From an uncultured Acetatifactor sp. (lineage in GTDB: Bacteria > Bacillota > Clostridia > Lachnospirales > Lachnospiraceae), in the NCBI GenBank assembly GCA_910586485.1, contig CAJUIA010000010.1, positions 1-64,000 on the forward strand: a stretch of DNA of 64,000 nucleotides, read 5' to 3'. Within the stretch, counting starts at the first letter, position 1. Every line of letters starts with the position of its first letter. Positions 42,063-50,628 of the stretch are shown here, in pieces. The notes beneath the pieces are model-generated. The model was not told where the DNA came from. It did not search any database and worked only from the letters and a program-made list of their open reading frames with translations. The translations under genes were made by a program, and so were the position numbers.

Positions 42063-42084
42063 ACGGGAAAGGAGAAAACAGGGC

Positions 42085-42354
42085 ATGGAAAAAACAAAAA
42101 TCACAATAACGATCGAACAGGACGGGCAGACAGTGGCGGGGCTGGCGACAGGAGAGGAAACACAGGAAAACAGGGCAGCGGAAAACGCGGATTTTTCAGA
42201 AAGAGGGGAAATGACGGAAGATGAAGCGGAGCGGTACGCCGCCGCGTCCGATCTTGCGAACGTGTGCGAATATTTAGAGGACAGCGAAGTTATAAAAATA
42301 AAACTGATTATTCAGAAAGCGCAGGCAAGAAAGGAACGGGCAGAACGTGGGTAA
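42085..42354 (+). CDS. Hypothetical phage protein
   Basis: An 89-aa acidic protein (MEKTKITITIEQDGQTVAGL...), with a short beta start and helical end. AAAGGAG lies before the ATG. The function is not recognised. Confidence 0.5.
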   Translation: MEKTKITITIEQDGQTVAGLATGEETQENRAAENADFSERGEMTEDEAERYAAASDLANVCEYLEDSEVIKIKLIIQKAQARKERAERG

Positions 42355-42523
42355 AATAGCGGAAAGTATACGCGGCTTTTTCACAGATACAAATAACGGA
42401 CAATGTGAAAATAAGGACTGCAAAAACTGTCCGTTTCCGGCGTGTGAAAAAGAAACAGGGGAAAGGGGGCAAAAAATAACAGATGATAAAAATATTAAAC
42501 AATCCGTTAGACATTCTCTTTGA
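42347..42523 (+). CDS. Small Cys-rich phage protein (GTG start)
   Basis: A 58-aa frame from GTG 42347 containing CENKDCKNCPFPACEKE, much like the knuckle CKEESCDNCPNG of the gene at 29222. It overlaps the upstream gene by 8 nt and the downstream gene by 41 nt. It is supported only by the motif, so moderate confidence. Confidence 0.45.
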   Translation: MGKIAESIRGFFTDTNNGQCENKDCKNCPFPACEKETGERGQKITDDKNIKQSVRHSL

Positions 42524-42980
42524 AACGATCCGAAAAGTAAATGATATTACTGCGGAACTTGTATTTTTATCAAAAGAACAATGCGACGGAAACTGGGGAT
42601 TTACACAGAAAGACAGTGACGGAAATTTTCTGATCGGGATAGCCGTAGAATTAAGCTGGCAGGACGCACTGGAAATAATTGCACATGAAGCGGCGCATAT
42701 CATGGCTAAAAGCCACGATAAACCGGAAACAGAGCAGCACGACGCAGAGTGGGAATTTTGGTTCGATAATATCCACAAAGAATATCTTAAAGAGTGTATG
42801 AGGATAGAAAAGGAAATGGGGGCGGGAAAGCATGAGCGCGGCAGCAGGCGTGGCGGTAGGGATAGCCGCATTTCTCTACATAGAATTAGCAATAGGCTTC
42901 GGCTATTATATGTTTCTTTTAACATCAAAGAAAACACCGGAAGCCGACGAAAAGCAGAAAAAGCAGATAAAAAAATATAG
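42483..42980 (+). CDS. HExxH-motif putative metalloprotease-like phage protein
   Basis: A 165-aa frame. The conserved part is residues 1-115, with HEAAHIMAKSH, a zinc HExxH-type motif, near residue 68. After about residue 116 the frame overlaps the next gene by 149 nt and the translation becomes Arg/Ser-rich and unconvincing. One extra G in the G5 tract before 42832 would end it at the TGA overlapping the next ATG, the normal junction in this phage. The true C-terminus is therefore doubtful. Confidence 0.55.
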   Translation: MIKILNNPLDILFETIRKVNDITAELVFLSKEQCDGNWGFTQKDSDGNFLIGIAVELSWQDALEIIAHEAAHIMAKSHDKPETEQHDAEWEFWFDNIHKEYLKECMRIEKEMGAGKHERGSRRGGRDSRISLHRISNRLRLLYVSFNIKENTGSRRKAEKADKKI

Positions 42981-43053
42981 CATATTCGCGGGCGTGGCTT
43001 TTCCGGTCACGCTGGCGATCATCATAGCAAATAAAGCGGCAGAAAGGAAGTGA
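42832..43053 (+). CDS. Small phage membrane protein
   Basis: A 73-aa protein with two predicted transmembrane helices (VAVGIAAFLYIELAIGFGYY and IFAGVAFPVTLAIIIAN) separated by a charged loop. The role is unknown. GGGGGCGGG lies upstream of the ATG. Confidence 0.65.
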   Translation: MSAAAGVAVGIAAFLYIELAIGFGYYMFLLTSKKTPEADEKQKKQIKKYSIFAGVAFPVTLAIIIANKAAERK

Positions 43054-43057
43054 GAGA

Positions 43058-43156
43058 ATGGCAAACGTAAATATGACAGCAATTATCATAACGGCGATCA
43101 TTTGTTTAACGGTCGTTGTTTTGGCATGGATCGAAACAAACAATAAAAGAAAGTAA
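43058..43156 (+). CDS. Very small phage membrane peptide
   Basis: A 32-aa peptide, one hydrophobic helix (AIIITAIICLTVVVLAWI) with a basic end. GAAAGGAAG precedes the ATG, and it fits exactly between the neighbouring genes. Function unknown. Confidence 0.5.
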   Translation: MANVNMTAIIITAIICLTVVVLAWIETNNKRK

Positions 43157-43168
43157 GAGGGGCAGACA

Positions 43169-43606
43169 GTGAACAAAGTTATACTTATGGGACGGCTGAC
43201 GCGCGATCCCGAAGTGAGGTATTCAGCAAAGGGCGATTCACAGGAACAAATGTGTATAGCACGGTATACGCTGGCAGTAGACCGCAGGGGAAAGGACGCG
43301 GGCGCAGACTTTCCTTCCGTTGTAGCTTTCGGGAAAGCTGCGGAGTTTGCAGAAAAGTATTTGCACAAGGGGACAAAGATTGTATTAACAGGGCGGATAC
43401 AGACAGGCAGCTACACGAACCGCGACGGCGTAAAGGTATATACAACGGATATAGTGGCAGAAGATCAGGAGTTTGCAGAAAGCAAGGCGGTAGCAGGACA
43501 GGCACAGCAGGGAAACGCACAGACGGCAGCGGGGGACTATCCGACGGACAGCGGCGGCTTTATGAACATACCGGACGGGATAGACGAAGAACTGCCGTTT
43601 ACATAG
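43169..43606 (+). CDS. ssb: Single-stranded DNA-binding protein
   Basis: A 145-aa SSB with an N-terminal OB fold (MNKVILMGRLTRDPEVRYS, YTLAVDRRG, PSVVAFGKAAEFAEKYLHKGTKIVLTG), a Gln/Gly-rich linker and the acidic tip DEELPF that recruits replication proteins. Start GTG 43169 with AGAGGGG upstream. It is the last gene before the late-region leader. Confidence 0.95.
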   Translation: MNKVILMGRLTRDPEVRYSAKGDSQEQMCIARYTLAVDRRGKDAGADFPSVVAFGKAAEFAEKYLHKGTKIVLTGRIQTGSYTNRDGVKVYTTDIVAEDQEFAESKAVAGQAQQGNAQTAAGDYPTDSGGFMNIPDGIDEELPFT

Positions 43607-43722
43607 GCACGGACGGCAGCAGGCGGCAATATATAAAGCGACGCTGGCAGCAGGACAGGACGGGACACAGAAAGGGCAGCAGAACGCGCCACAGCGCGCC
43701 ACGCTGGGGCAGAAATAAGAAG

Positions 43723-43751
43723 TTGCATATATTACGGGGATATGTTAAAAT
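43723..43751 (+). promoter_or_regulatory. Candidate late promoter
   Basis: TTGCAT (43723-43728), a 17-bp spacer and an extended -10 TGTTAAAAT (43743-43751). It lies in the 307-bp gene-free stretch after ssb and points at the packaging and structural genes; a terminator follows about 30 bp after the expected start. Confidence 0.55.
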
Positions 43752-43784
43752 AAAGCCGTAAATAAGGCATACAGCGAAGATACG

Positions 43785-43839
43785 AGGGACACAGACGACA
43801 CAATTATAATTTGATGTTGTTTGCGTCCCTTTTTATTTT
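43785..43839 (+). terminator. Terminator between the late promoter and the late genes
   Basis: The stem 43785-43800 pairs with 43815-43830 (AGGGAC/GTCCCT at the base, one mismatch and two G-U pairs), followed by TTTTTATTTT. The 5' arm includes CACAGACGACAC. It could end early transcription or gate late transcription by antitermination. Confidence 0.75.
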
Positions 43840-43913
43840 GCTATATGCCTTATACTTTCCTTCGGCTGGGTGCGGCAGTCGTACCCAGCATAAAGAGAGC
43901 GGGCTATATATCT

Positions 43914-44270
43914 ATGACACAGGACGCACTGGAAAAGTGGATCAAGCAACTGATCGCAGAAGACAAGCTGTATAAATTCTATAAATGCAAAGAGTGGCGG
44001 CAGCTATCCGAAGCGGTTATGAAAGAAAATAATTACGAGTGCCAGCATTGCAAGAAGCGGGGCTTTCATACGCCAGCCCGCAGCGTCCACCATGTTCAGT
44101 GGGTGCAGCGGCATCCGCGACTGGCATTGTCGAGGACATACACATACAACGGCGTGACGTATAACAATTTAATTCCTTTATGCGAGGATTGCCACAATAA
44201 AGAGCATGACAAGGGAAAAGGCTGGAAGAAAGATAATAAAAATAAATTTGTGAATGAGGAACGCTGGTAA
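43914..44270 (+). CDS. HNH endonuclease
   Basis: A 118-aa protein with the HNH fold: CQHCKKRG, VHHVQWVQRHPRLAL, NLIPLCEDCHNKEHD. HNH proteins next to terminase are known to assist DNA packaging in HK97-like phages. ATG 43914 is chosen because earlier in-frame ATGs (43845, 43821) lie in or next to the terminator; the start remains uncertain. Confidence 0.85.
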   Translation: MTQDALEKWIKQLIAEDKLYKFYKCKEWRQLSEAVMKENNYECQHCKKRGFHTPARSVHHVQWVQRHPRLALSRTYTYNGVTYNNLIPLCEDCHNKEHDKGKGWKKDNKNKFVNEERW

Positions 44271-44375
44271 ATGATCCCCCCGCCAAAAAAGTTTTGGATT
44301 TTGAGCGACGGACGGGAAACGGGGCATGGGGTAGACAAAACGGAAAATCGCGCGCACATGAGGGGGGTGGTATAC

Positions 44376-44741
44376 ATGGCAAAGAAACCGGACAACAGGA
44401 GCGAGGACGTAAAGCGGATCACACGCACAAAAAAGTATAAAGAGATTGAAAACGACTTACGGCAGCAGCTTGAAGCAAACGGGACATACGGGAAATTTTT
44501 TGACGATATGATCGACGACTACATGGCTATGTATGTTACAAAAACCCTGCTGATCGAAGACATTCAAAAGCGCGGAACTATCGTAAAATACAACAACGGC
44601 GGCGGGCAGTCCGGCATGAAAAAAAACGAAGCCGTGGAAATGTTCAACAAGACAAATGCGCAAATGTTAAAGCTGCTCGCAGAGTTAGGGCTAAAAGCCA
44701 ACGCTATGTTAGGCGGTGGGGACTTTGACGACGAATTATAA
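44376..44741 (+). CDS. Terminase small subunit (P27 family)
   Basis: A 121-aa protein of the P27-type small terminase family (TKKYKEIENDLRQQLEANGTYG at the start, NKTNAQMLKLLAELGLKANAM at the end). It recognises phage DNA for packaging. ATG 44376 is chosen by similarity; a G6 tract and GGTGG lie directly before it. It overlaps the large subunit by 26 nt. Confidence 0.85.
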   Translation: MAKKPDNRSEDVKRITRTKKYKEIENDLRQQLEANGTYGKFFDDMIDDYMAMYVTKTLLIEDIQKRGTIVKYNNGGGQSGMKKNEAVEMFNKTNAQMLKLLAELGLKANAMLGGGDFDDEL

Positions 44742-46386
44742 AGACGTACCGGAACTATGCGACTATATTTACATGGTCGAAAACGGGGGCAAAAAAGGGC
44801 TAAAAAAAGTCTGTTTATACCAAAAAAAGCTGGTTAAATTCGTAAAAAAGGTATTTGAAAGCGAAAATTTAACCATAAACACGGAACAGCTTCACAATTA
44901 CATGAAGCTGGAAAAGTATTTTGATTTTAAGTTATTCCCGTGGGAAAAATTCGTGTTCACTTTGCATTGTTGCGTATACAGGGAAGACGGATTGCCGCGC
45001 TTCCCCGATCTGCTGATTTTTGTGGGACGGGGCGCAGGAAAAAACGGCTATTTAGCGTTTGAGGACTTCGCGCTGATAAGCCCATACAACGGAATACCAA
45101 ACTATGACATAGATATTTGCGCCACAGCGGAAGAACAGGCGCGCACGTCCTTTGATGATATATACAACGTGCTGGAGAAGAACAGAAAAAAGCTGATCCG
45201 GCACTTCCGCTGGACAAAATCAGAAATACAGTGCAGAAAAACGCGGTCAAAGATCAAATACCGGACGAACAATGCAAAATCAAAGGACGGCTTGCGATCC
45301 GGCAAGGTAGATTTTGACGAAGTACACGCATTTGAAAGCTACGACAATATAAAAGTGTTTACGACTGCGCTGGGGAAAAAGCCCCAGCCGCGCATGACAT
45401 ACACGACAACCAATGGCGACGTATGCGACGGCGTTTTAGATGATCTGATCGAGAAATCAAAACGCATTTTAGATTTTGAGATTGACGACAACGGGCTACT
45501 GCCTTTTATGTGTATGCTTGACGATCCCGAAGAGGTACACGACGAAGAAAACTGGCACAAAGCGAACCCAAGTCTTCAGTATTTGCCTACATTGCTGGAG
45601 GAAACGCGCAAAGAGTACAGGGAGTGGAAAGAAAACAGGTCTTCCGCGTCCGACTTTATGACTAAGCGCATGAACATACGGCAGGGAAACAGCGAGGTGG
45701 AATTAACATCATGGGAAAATATACTGATAACGCGGCAGGAAGTAGAGCCGCCGATCATGCGGGAAACAGGAGTGATCGGCATAGACTACACAAAAATAAA
45801 TGATTTTGCGGCGGCTGGCGTACTCACAAAGCGGGGCGCAAAGTTTGTCTTTAAACAGCATACATGGATATGCGCAAACAGCGCGGACTTGCCGCGCATA
45901 AAATTTCCGTACATGGAAGCGGTGGCAGCAGGGGACGCGGAGATCATAGACGCGCCGGAAATCCCACCGGAACTGATTGCGGACTGGGTAGAGGTACAGA
46001 CAAACTTTTACAATATCCCTATGCTGGCGTTAGATGATTACCGCTTCGCCTTACTGAAAACAGCACTGGCGCGCGTCGGCTTTACCTATGAAAACAAAAA
46101 TATAAAGCTGGTGCGCCCGTCTGACAAAATAAAGATCGAGCCTATCATTGACAGCGGCTTCCGCAATCACAATATTGTATACGGCGACTGCCCGATCATG
46201 CGGTGGTACACGAACAACACTAAAAAAGTGAAGTCGAAAAAATACGGAAATTATGAGTATCAGAAAATCGAAGCAAAGAGCCGGAAAACAGACGGATTTT
46301 TTGCGTATGTAGCGGCAATGACACAGCATGAACTAATACCGGAAGAACAGACGGGCGGCGAAGTGCTGCCGCTATTCACATTCTAA
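44716..46386 (+). CDS. Terminase large subunit
   Basis: A 556-aa packaging motor. The ATPase part has a Walker A-type VGRGAGKN (103-110) and Walker B VDFDEVHAFES. The C-terminal nuclease part has GIDYTKINDFAA and KSRKTDGFFAYVAAM. It cuts concatemeric DNA and pumps it into the prohead. It begins at GTG 44716; TTG 44725 is an alternative. Confidence 0.92.
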   Translation: MGTLTTNYKDVPELCDYIYMVENGGKKGLKKVCLYQKKLVKFVKKVFESENLTINTEQLHNYMKLEKYFDFKLFPWEKFVFTLHCCVYREDGLPRFPDLLIFVGRGAGKNGYLAFEDFALISPYNGIPNYDIDICATAEEQARTSFDDIYNVLEKNRKKLIRHFRWTKSEIQCRKTRSKIKYRTNNAKSKDGLRSGKVDFDEVHAFESYDNIKVFTTALGKKPQPRMTYTTTNGDVCDGVLDDLIEKSKRILDFEIDDNGLLPFMCMLDDPEEVHDEENWHKANPSLQYLPTLLEETRKEYREWKENRSSASDFMTKRMNIRQGNSEVELTSWENILITRQEVEPPIMRETGVIGIDYTKINDFAAAGVLTKRGAKFVFKQHTWICANSADLPRIKFPYMEAVAAGDAEIIDAPEIPPELIADWVEVQTNFYNIPMLALDDYRFALLKTALARVGFTYENKNIKLVRPSDKIKIEPIIDSGFRNHNIVYGDCPIMRWYTNNTKKVKSKKYGNYEYQKIEAKSRKTDGFFAYVAAMTQHELIPEEQTGGEVLPLFTF

Positions 46387-46404
46387 AGAAAGGGGGTGGG
46401 CGGC

Positions 46405-47562
46405 GTGAACATGACAGAGTATTTTTTAAAAGCCTTCGGGAAACAGTCAACGATCAGCGTAAAGACACAGATTGCGGAAGAATTTACAGAAGTTTTTTTC
46501 AAGGAACTGGCGACAGCCTGCGCGATCAACATGGTGGCAAACACGATCGGGAAGTGCGAGATCAGAACATTCGTAAAGGGAAAGCCGGAGCGCAGCGCAG
46601 AGTATTACTTGTGGAACTACGAGCCAAACCCGAACGAAAACAGCAGCGACTTTATGCAGCACTTTATTTCTAATCTATGCTATGACAACGAAGCCTTAAT
46701 TGTGGAAATGGGCGGCTATCTGTATGTGGCAGACAGTTTTTGCCGGAGGGCATACGCATTTTATGAAGATGTGTTTTCGGGAATCACGATCGGGGACTTG
46801 ACGCTTCAAAGGTCGTACACGTCCGGCGAAGTGATCTATATGCAGCTAAACAACATAGACGCAAGGCGGCGGCTGGAAGGATCGTATACAAGTTACGGGC
46901 AGACGGTGGCAAAAGCCGTTAGAAATATGCTGCGGCAGGGATCGCAGAAAGGCATATTGAACATTGACGCGAACACGTCCCAGCAGAAAGACTTCCAAGA
47001 AAAGTTAAACGAACTTATAACCGAACGCTTCAAGCCGTTTTATGAAGCAGGATCGGCGGTTTTGCCGTTGCAGAATGGTTATACATATACGGACGTGACA
47101 AAACAGGGGACGACGGCAACGCCAGCAGACATAAACGAGCGGATCAATTACGAATTTGAAATGGCGGGGCGCGCGTGGCGTATTCCAAAAGCCCTTATAC
47201 TGGGGGACGTTTCAGAGGTCGAAAAGATCACTAAAAACTTTCTGACTTTTGCCATTGATCCGATTACGGAAAAGCTGGGAGAGGAAGCGACGCGCAAGCG
47301 GTACGGCGCGAAACAGTTTTGCAAAGGGAATTATATTGACATTAACACAAACTGCATACAGCATATAGACATTTTCGAGCAGGCGACAAACAGCGACAAG
47401 CTGCTTTCCAGCGGCTTGTACTGTATCGACGAACTGCGCACAAAGCTGGGCGACACAGCGATCGGAAGCGACTGGTCGCAGAAACATTATATAACAAAAA
47501 ATTACGCCGAAGCGGAAAAAATGGCGCATTTAGGCGACACGGAAGGGGGTGGCACAGAATGA
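46405..47562 (+). CDS. Portal protein (HK97 type)
   Basis: A 385-aa portal protein that forms the DNA gate at one head vertex. Typical features are the N-terminal helix pair with CAINMVANTIGKCEIRTF, RRRLEGSY and PKALILGDVSEVEKITKNF. GTG 46405 follows AGGGGGTGG; ATG 46411 is an alternative. It overlaps the protease gene by 4 nt. Confidence 0.88.
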   Translation: MNMTEYFLKAFGKQSTISVKTQIAEEFTEVFFKELATACAINMVANTIGKCEIRTFVKGKPERSAEYYLWNYEPNPNENSSDFMQHFISNLCYDNEALIVEMGGYLYVADSFCRRAYAFYEDVFSGITIGDLTLQRSYTSGEVIYMQLNNIDARRRLEGSYTSYGQTVAKAVRNMLRQGSQKGILNIDANTSQQKDFQEKLNELITERFKPFYEAGSAVLPLQNGYTYTDVTKQGTTATPADINERINYEFEMAGRAWRIPKALILGDVSEVEKITKNFLTFAIDPITEKLGEEATRKRYGAKQFCKGNYIDINTNCIQHIDIFEQATNSDKLLSSGLYCIDELRTKLGDTAIGSDWSQKHYITKNYAEAEKMAHLGDTEGGGTE

Positions 47563-48491
47563 AACAGCAGAAAGCGCACTATTGCTTCAGACAGGAAGCC
47601 GGATCGGACGTTCATAAATTATATATTTATGATGATGTGTCGGAATACGGCACATTTGACTGGTGGACGTGGGAATATACCGAAAGCGAGACAAGCGCGG
47701 AATTTTTCAGAAAGGCACTGGCAGAGATACCCGAAAGCGCAACCGTTGAATTACATATCAATTCATACGGGGGATCAGTCAAAGAGGGGATCGCAATCTA
47801 TAACCAGCTTAAACAGAAAAAATGTAAAGAGATTGTGGCATATGTTGACGGCTTCGCGTATTCTATCGCGTCCGTTATCATGCAGGCGGCAGACCGCCGG
47901 ATCATGGGGCTGGGTACAAGCATTTTAATTCACAATATGTGGCTATCGGTGGCGGGGAACGCTGCCGAACTGCGGAAAGCAGCGGACGATCTGGACGTGC
48001 TTATGGAGAGTAACAGGCAGATTTACATGGAGCGCGTGAACATCACGGAAGACGAACTGATCGAAATGTTGAACAACGAAACCTATTTAACACCAGAACA
48101 GGCGGTGGAAATGGGCTTCGCTGACGAGGTGGACAAGGCGGCAACGCCCGCGCCGGATATGACACAACAGTTACAACAGCAGCTTGCACAAATGCGACGC
48201 GAAATGACGGCGCAGAAGGCTTTCCGCGAGGAAATGAAAGAGTTTTGCAGGGCAAAACAGAAAAAGGACGAGGACACGGACGACGAAGACGACGAGGAAA
48301 CAGACGACGAGGACGGCACAGACGGCACAGGCGACACCGGAAGCGACGACGACGGCGGGGACGGTACAGACGAGGACACGGACGACAAAGACGACGAAGA
48401 CGACGAGGACAAAAAGCAAAAAGGCACTCGAAAATATAAACTTGCCGCACTGATCGGATCAGCGGCGGCACAATATCTGAAAGAGAGGTAA
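47559..48491 (+). CDS. ClpP-like head maturation protease with acidic tail
   Basis: A 310-aa protein with an S14 (ClpP-type) protease domain: nucleophile Ser102 (DGFAYSIASVI), His125 (SILIHNMW) and INSYGGSVKEG. It trims capsid proteins during head maturation. Residues about 236-287 are almost all Asp, Glu, Gly and Thr, an unusually acidic run that may act as a scaffold segment or bind basic capsid surfaces (inference). A basic-hydrophobic end follows. Confidence 0.88.
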   Translation: MKQQKAHYCFRQEAGSDVHKLYIYDDVSEYGTFDWWTWEYTESETSAEFFRKALAEIPESATVELHINSYGGSVKEGIAIYNQLKQKKCKEIVAYVDGFAYSIASVIMQAADRRIMGLGTSILIHNMWLSVAGNAAELRKAADDLDVLMESNRQIYMERVNITEDELIEMLNNETYLTPEQAVEMGFADEVDKAATPAPDMTQQLQQQLAQMRREMTAQKAFREEMKEFCRAKQKKDEDTDDEDDEETDDEDGTDGTGDTGSDDDGGDGTDEDTDDKDDEDDEDKKQKGTRKYKLAALIGSAAAQYLKER

Positions 48492-48498
48492 AAAGAAC

Positions 48499-49902
48499 AT
48501 GAAAAGCAAAGACGTTAAGGAACTGACACGCGAGGAACTGGCGCAGGCGTTCAACGAAGCATTAAAGAGCGAAGACACGGCACAGGTGGCGCAGGCGTTC
48601 GTGGATATGGCAGAAAATATCCAGCAGGAAGTTTTGGAGCGCGCAAAGGACGCGGCAGCAGTTGAACAGATGGACGCGGCAGCACTGGCGGCGCGGGGGC
48701 TGCGGCAGATCACTTCCGAGGAAAAGCGGTACTATGAAGCAGTTATTACCGCCATGAAATCTAACAGTCCCAAACAGGCACTGGCAAATCTTGATGTAAC
48801 CATGCCCAAGACAATCATTGAAGACGTGTTCGACAGTCTGAAAGCGGAACATAAACTTCTTTCCGTGATTGACTTTAACAATACCACATTTGTCACGGAA
48901 TGGATTTTAAATAAAAACGGGAAGCAGAAAGCCGTATGGGGAGAGATCACGAAAAAGATTGAAGAAGAATTGTCTGGCGAATTTGAAAAGCTGGACATGG
49001 TTATGTTCAGTTTAACCGCGTTCATGCCCGTTGCAAAGTCAATGCTGGATTTAGGGGCGACGTGGCTTGACAGCTATGTGAGACAGGTTTTGCAGGACGC
49101 TTTATACGTCGGGCTGGAAGAAGGGATCGTGTGCGGGACGGGCGTAAAAATGCCGATCGGCATGATGAAAGACTTGAACGCTTCCAGAACAGACGGCGCG
49201 CCCTATCCCGACAAGACCGCGGTCAAGGTTACGGCATTTACACCGGAAGTATACGGCGGGCTGATTGGGAAAATGGCGGTAAGCAGGAATAACCGCCCCC
49301 GCGCGGTCGGCGAAGTGATTATGGTCGTAAATCCGGTTGATTACTGGCAGAAGGTCATGCCCGCAACCACGATTCAGCGTCCCGACGGCACATACGCCAA
49401 TAATGTACTGCCCTATCCCACGGAAGTGATACAGTCCGAGGAAGTACCGAACGGAAAAGCCGTACTGGGTATCGCAAAACAGTATTTTTGCGGGATCGGC
49501 ACAGGGAAAGACGGTGTAATCGAGTATGACGACAGCTACAAGTTTTTGGAGCGTGAAAGGGTGTATGCAGGACACCTTTACGGAAACGGCAGACCGAAGG
49601 ACAATAACAGCTTCCTTGTGCTTGACATTAGCGAACTGCAGCCCGCCGCATATCTGATATATACGGCGGCAGCAGGCGCGGCGGTAAGTGCTGCGGCATA
49701 TACGGCAGAAGGTGTGGCAGCACATACAGGAGAGTCGGAAACCGTCGAGAAAACACAGTGGACGGAAGATGAATTAAACGCGCTGACAATACCGCAGATT
49801 GAGGGGCTGGCGGCGTATATGAAGTACACGGTTGAGGGTAGCAACAAAGCGGAAAAAATCGCTTCCTTCCTTGCGGCGCAGACGGCAGCAGGCAGAAACT
49901 AA
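48499..49902 (+). CDS. Major capsid protein (HK97 fold) with C-terminal HeH/SAP-like domain
   Basis: A 467-aa protein. The helical delta region (about 1-90) is followed by the HK97 capsid fold (about 95-390; MPKTIIEDVFDSL, VGLEEGIVCGTG, IGIAKQYFCGIG). After an Ala-rich linker, the last 50 residues (WTEDELNALTIPQIEGLAAY ... NKAEKIASFLAAQTAAG) form a small helix-extended-helix type domain. The same domain ends the tail tube protein at 51346-52080. It is likely displayed on the head surface. Confidence 0.9.
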   Translation: MKSKDVKELTREELAQAFNEALKSEDTAQVAQAFVDMAENIQQEVLERAKDAAAVEQMDAAALAARGLRQITSEEKRYYEAVITAMKSNSPKQALANLDVTMPKTIIEDVFDSLKAEHKLLSVIDFNNTTFVTEWILNKNGKQKAVWGEITKKIEEELSGEFEKLDMVMFSLTAFMPVAKSMLDLGATWLDSYVRQVLQDALYVGLEEGIVCGTGVKMPIGMMKDLNASRTDGAPYPDKTAVKVTAFTPEVYGGLIGKMAVSRNNRPRAVGEVIMVVNPVDYWQKVMPATTIQRPDGTYANNVLPYPTEVIQSEEVPNGKAVLGIAKQYFCGIGTGKDGVIEYDDSYKFLERERVYAGHLYGNGRPKDNNSFLVLDISELQPAAYLIYTAAAGAAVSAAAYTAEGVAAHTGESETVEKTQWTEDELNALTIPQIEGLAAYMKYTVEGSNKAEKIASFLAAQTAAGRN

Positions 49903-49911
49903 CAGACATAC

Positions 49912-49937
49912 AGGCGGCGGGGCTTCCCTTGCCGCCT
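49912..49937 (+). other. Hairpin after the capsid gene
   Basis: AGGCGGC (49912-49918) pairs with GCCGCCT (49931-49937). It has no T-run. A similar hairpin follows the tail tube gene, so these may stabilise or process the mRNA of the two most abundant structural proteins. Confidence 0.55.
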
Positions 49938-49958
49938 ATCATAAAAAGGCGGTGCAAT

Positions 49959-50300
49959 ATGGCAGAAGTACAAGAAAAGACAGCCGAAGATATTCTGCTG
50001 GAAGATATTCTGAATGAATTAGATATTACTTTTAAGGACAAAGCGACAAAAAAGAAAATACGGGAATATATGCAGCAGGGACAAGCGCGGCTGGAAGAAT
50101 TAAAGGGCGATACAATCAACTTTGCAACAGAAAAGACGGCACGGACGCTTCTTTTCTCTTTCTGCCGCTATGGTCGTTCAAATGCCATTGAGCAATTCGA
50201 GCATGATTTTTCTTCGCAGTTGACTTCTTTTGCGCTTAATGCGGCGGTGGCAAATGTACCGGAAAAGGAAAGCGGGGCAGCAGATGAAAGCAAAGTTTGA
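49959..50300 (+). CDS. Head-tail connector protein (gp6-like)
   Basis: A 113-aa mainly helical protein (AEDILLEDILNELDITFKD, TARTLLFSFCRYGRS) in the place of HK97 gp6-type connectors, directly after the capsid gene. It would form a ring under the portal. Assigned mainly by position. ATG 49959 follows AAAGGCGG; it overlaps the next gene by 17 nt. Confidence 0.7.
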   Translation: MAEVQEKTAEDILLEDILNELDITFKDKATKKKIREYMQQGQARLEELKGDTINFATEKTARTLLFSFCRYGRSNAIEQFEHDFSSQLTSFALNAAVANVPEKESGAADESKV

Positions 50301-50628
50301 AGAATTTAACGACGGGATCGTGGACGTGTGCAACGTGAACGGGGAAGACAGGCTGGAAAAAGTAAAAACAGGGCTGCGCTTCGGCAATGAAAACGTGGGG
50401 ATCACAAGACACTATGCGGCGCGGGCAGCAGATACCCGCGTGGATCGTGTAATACACATATTGCAGCAGCGGGACATAGAACCGCATCAAGTCGTAGTGA
50501 TCGAGGGCAAGCAATACGACATTGACAAGGCGGATCATATCAAAGACACGCTGCCGCCGATCACAAAACTAACGCTTGTTAAATTCGAGAAACACAAAGA
50601 AAGGGATTTTGAAAATGGGAGCGGTTAA
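50284..50628 (+). CDS. Head closure protein
   Basis: A 114-aa beta-rich protein (NDGIVDVCNV, RFGNENVGITRHYAARAADT, DRVIHIL) in the position of phage head-tail stopper proteins. The function is inferred from order. It overlaps the next gene by 14 nt. Confidence 0.65.
   Translation: MKAKFEEFNDGIVDVCNVNGEDRLEKVKTGLRFGNENVGITRHYAARAADTRVDRVIHILQQRDIEPHQVVVIEGKQYDIDKADHIKDTLPPITKLTLVKFEKHKERDFENGSG

Noticed and set aside
48043..48471. Minus-strand frames of Ser/Arg-rich composition
   Set aside because: They are the complement of the Asp/Glu repeat in the head protease.
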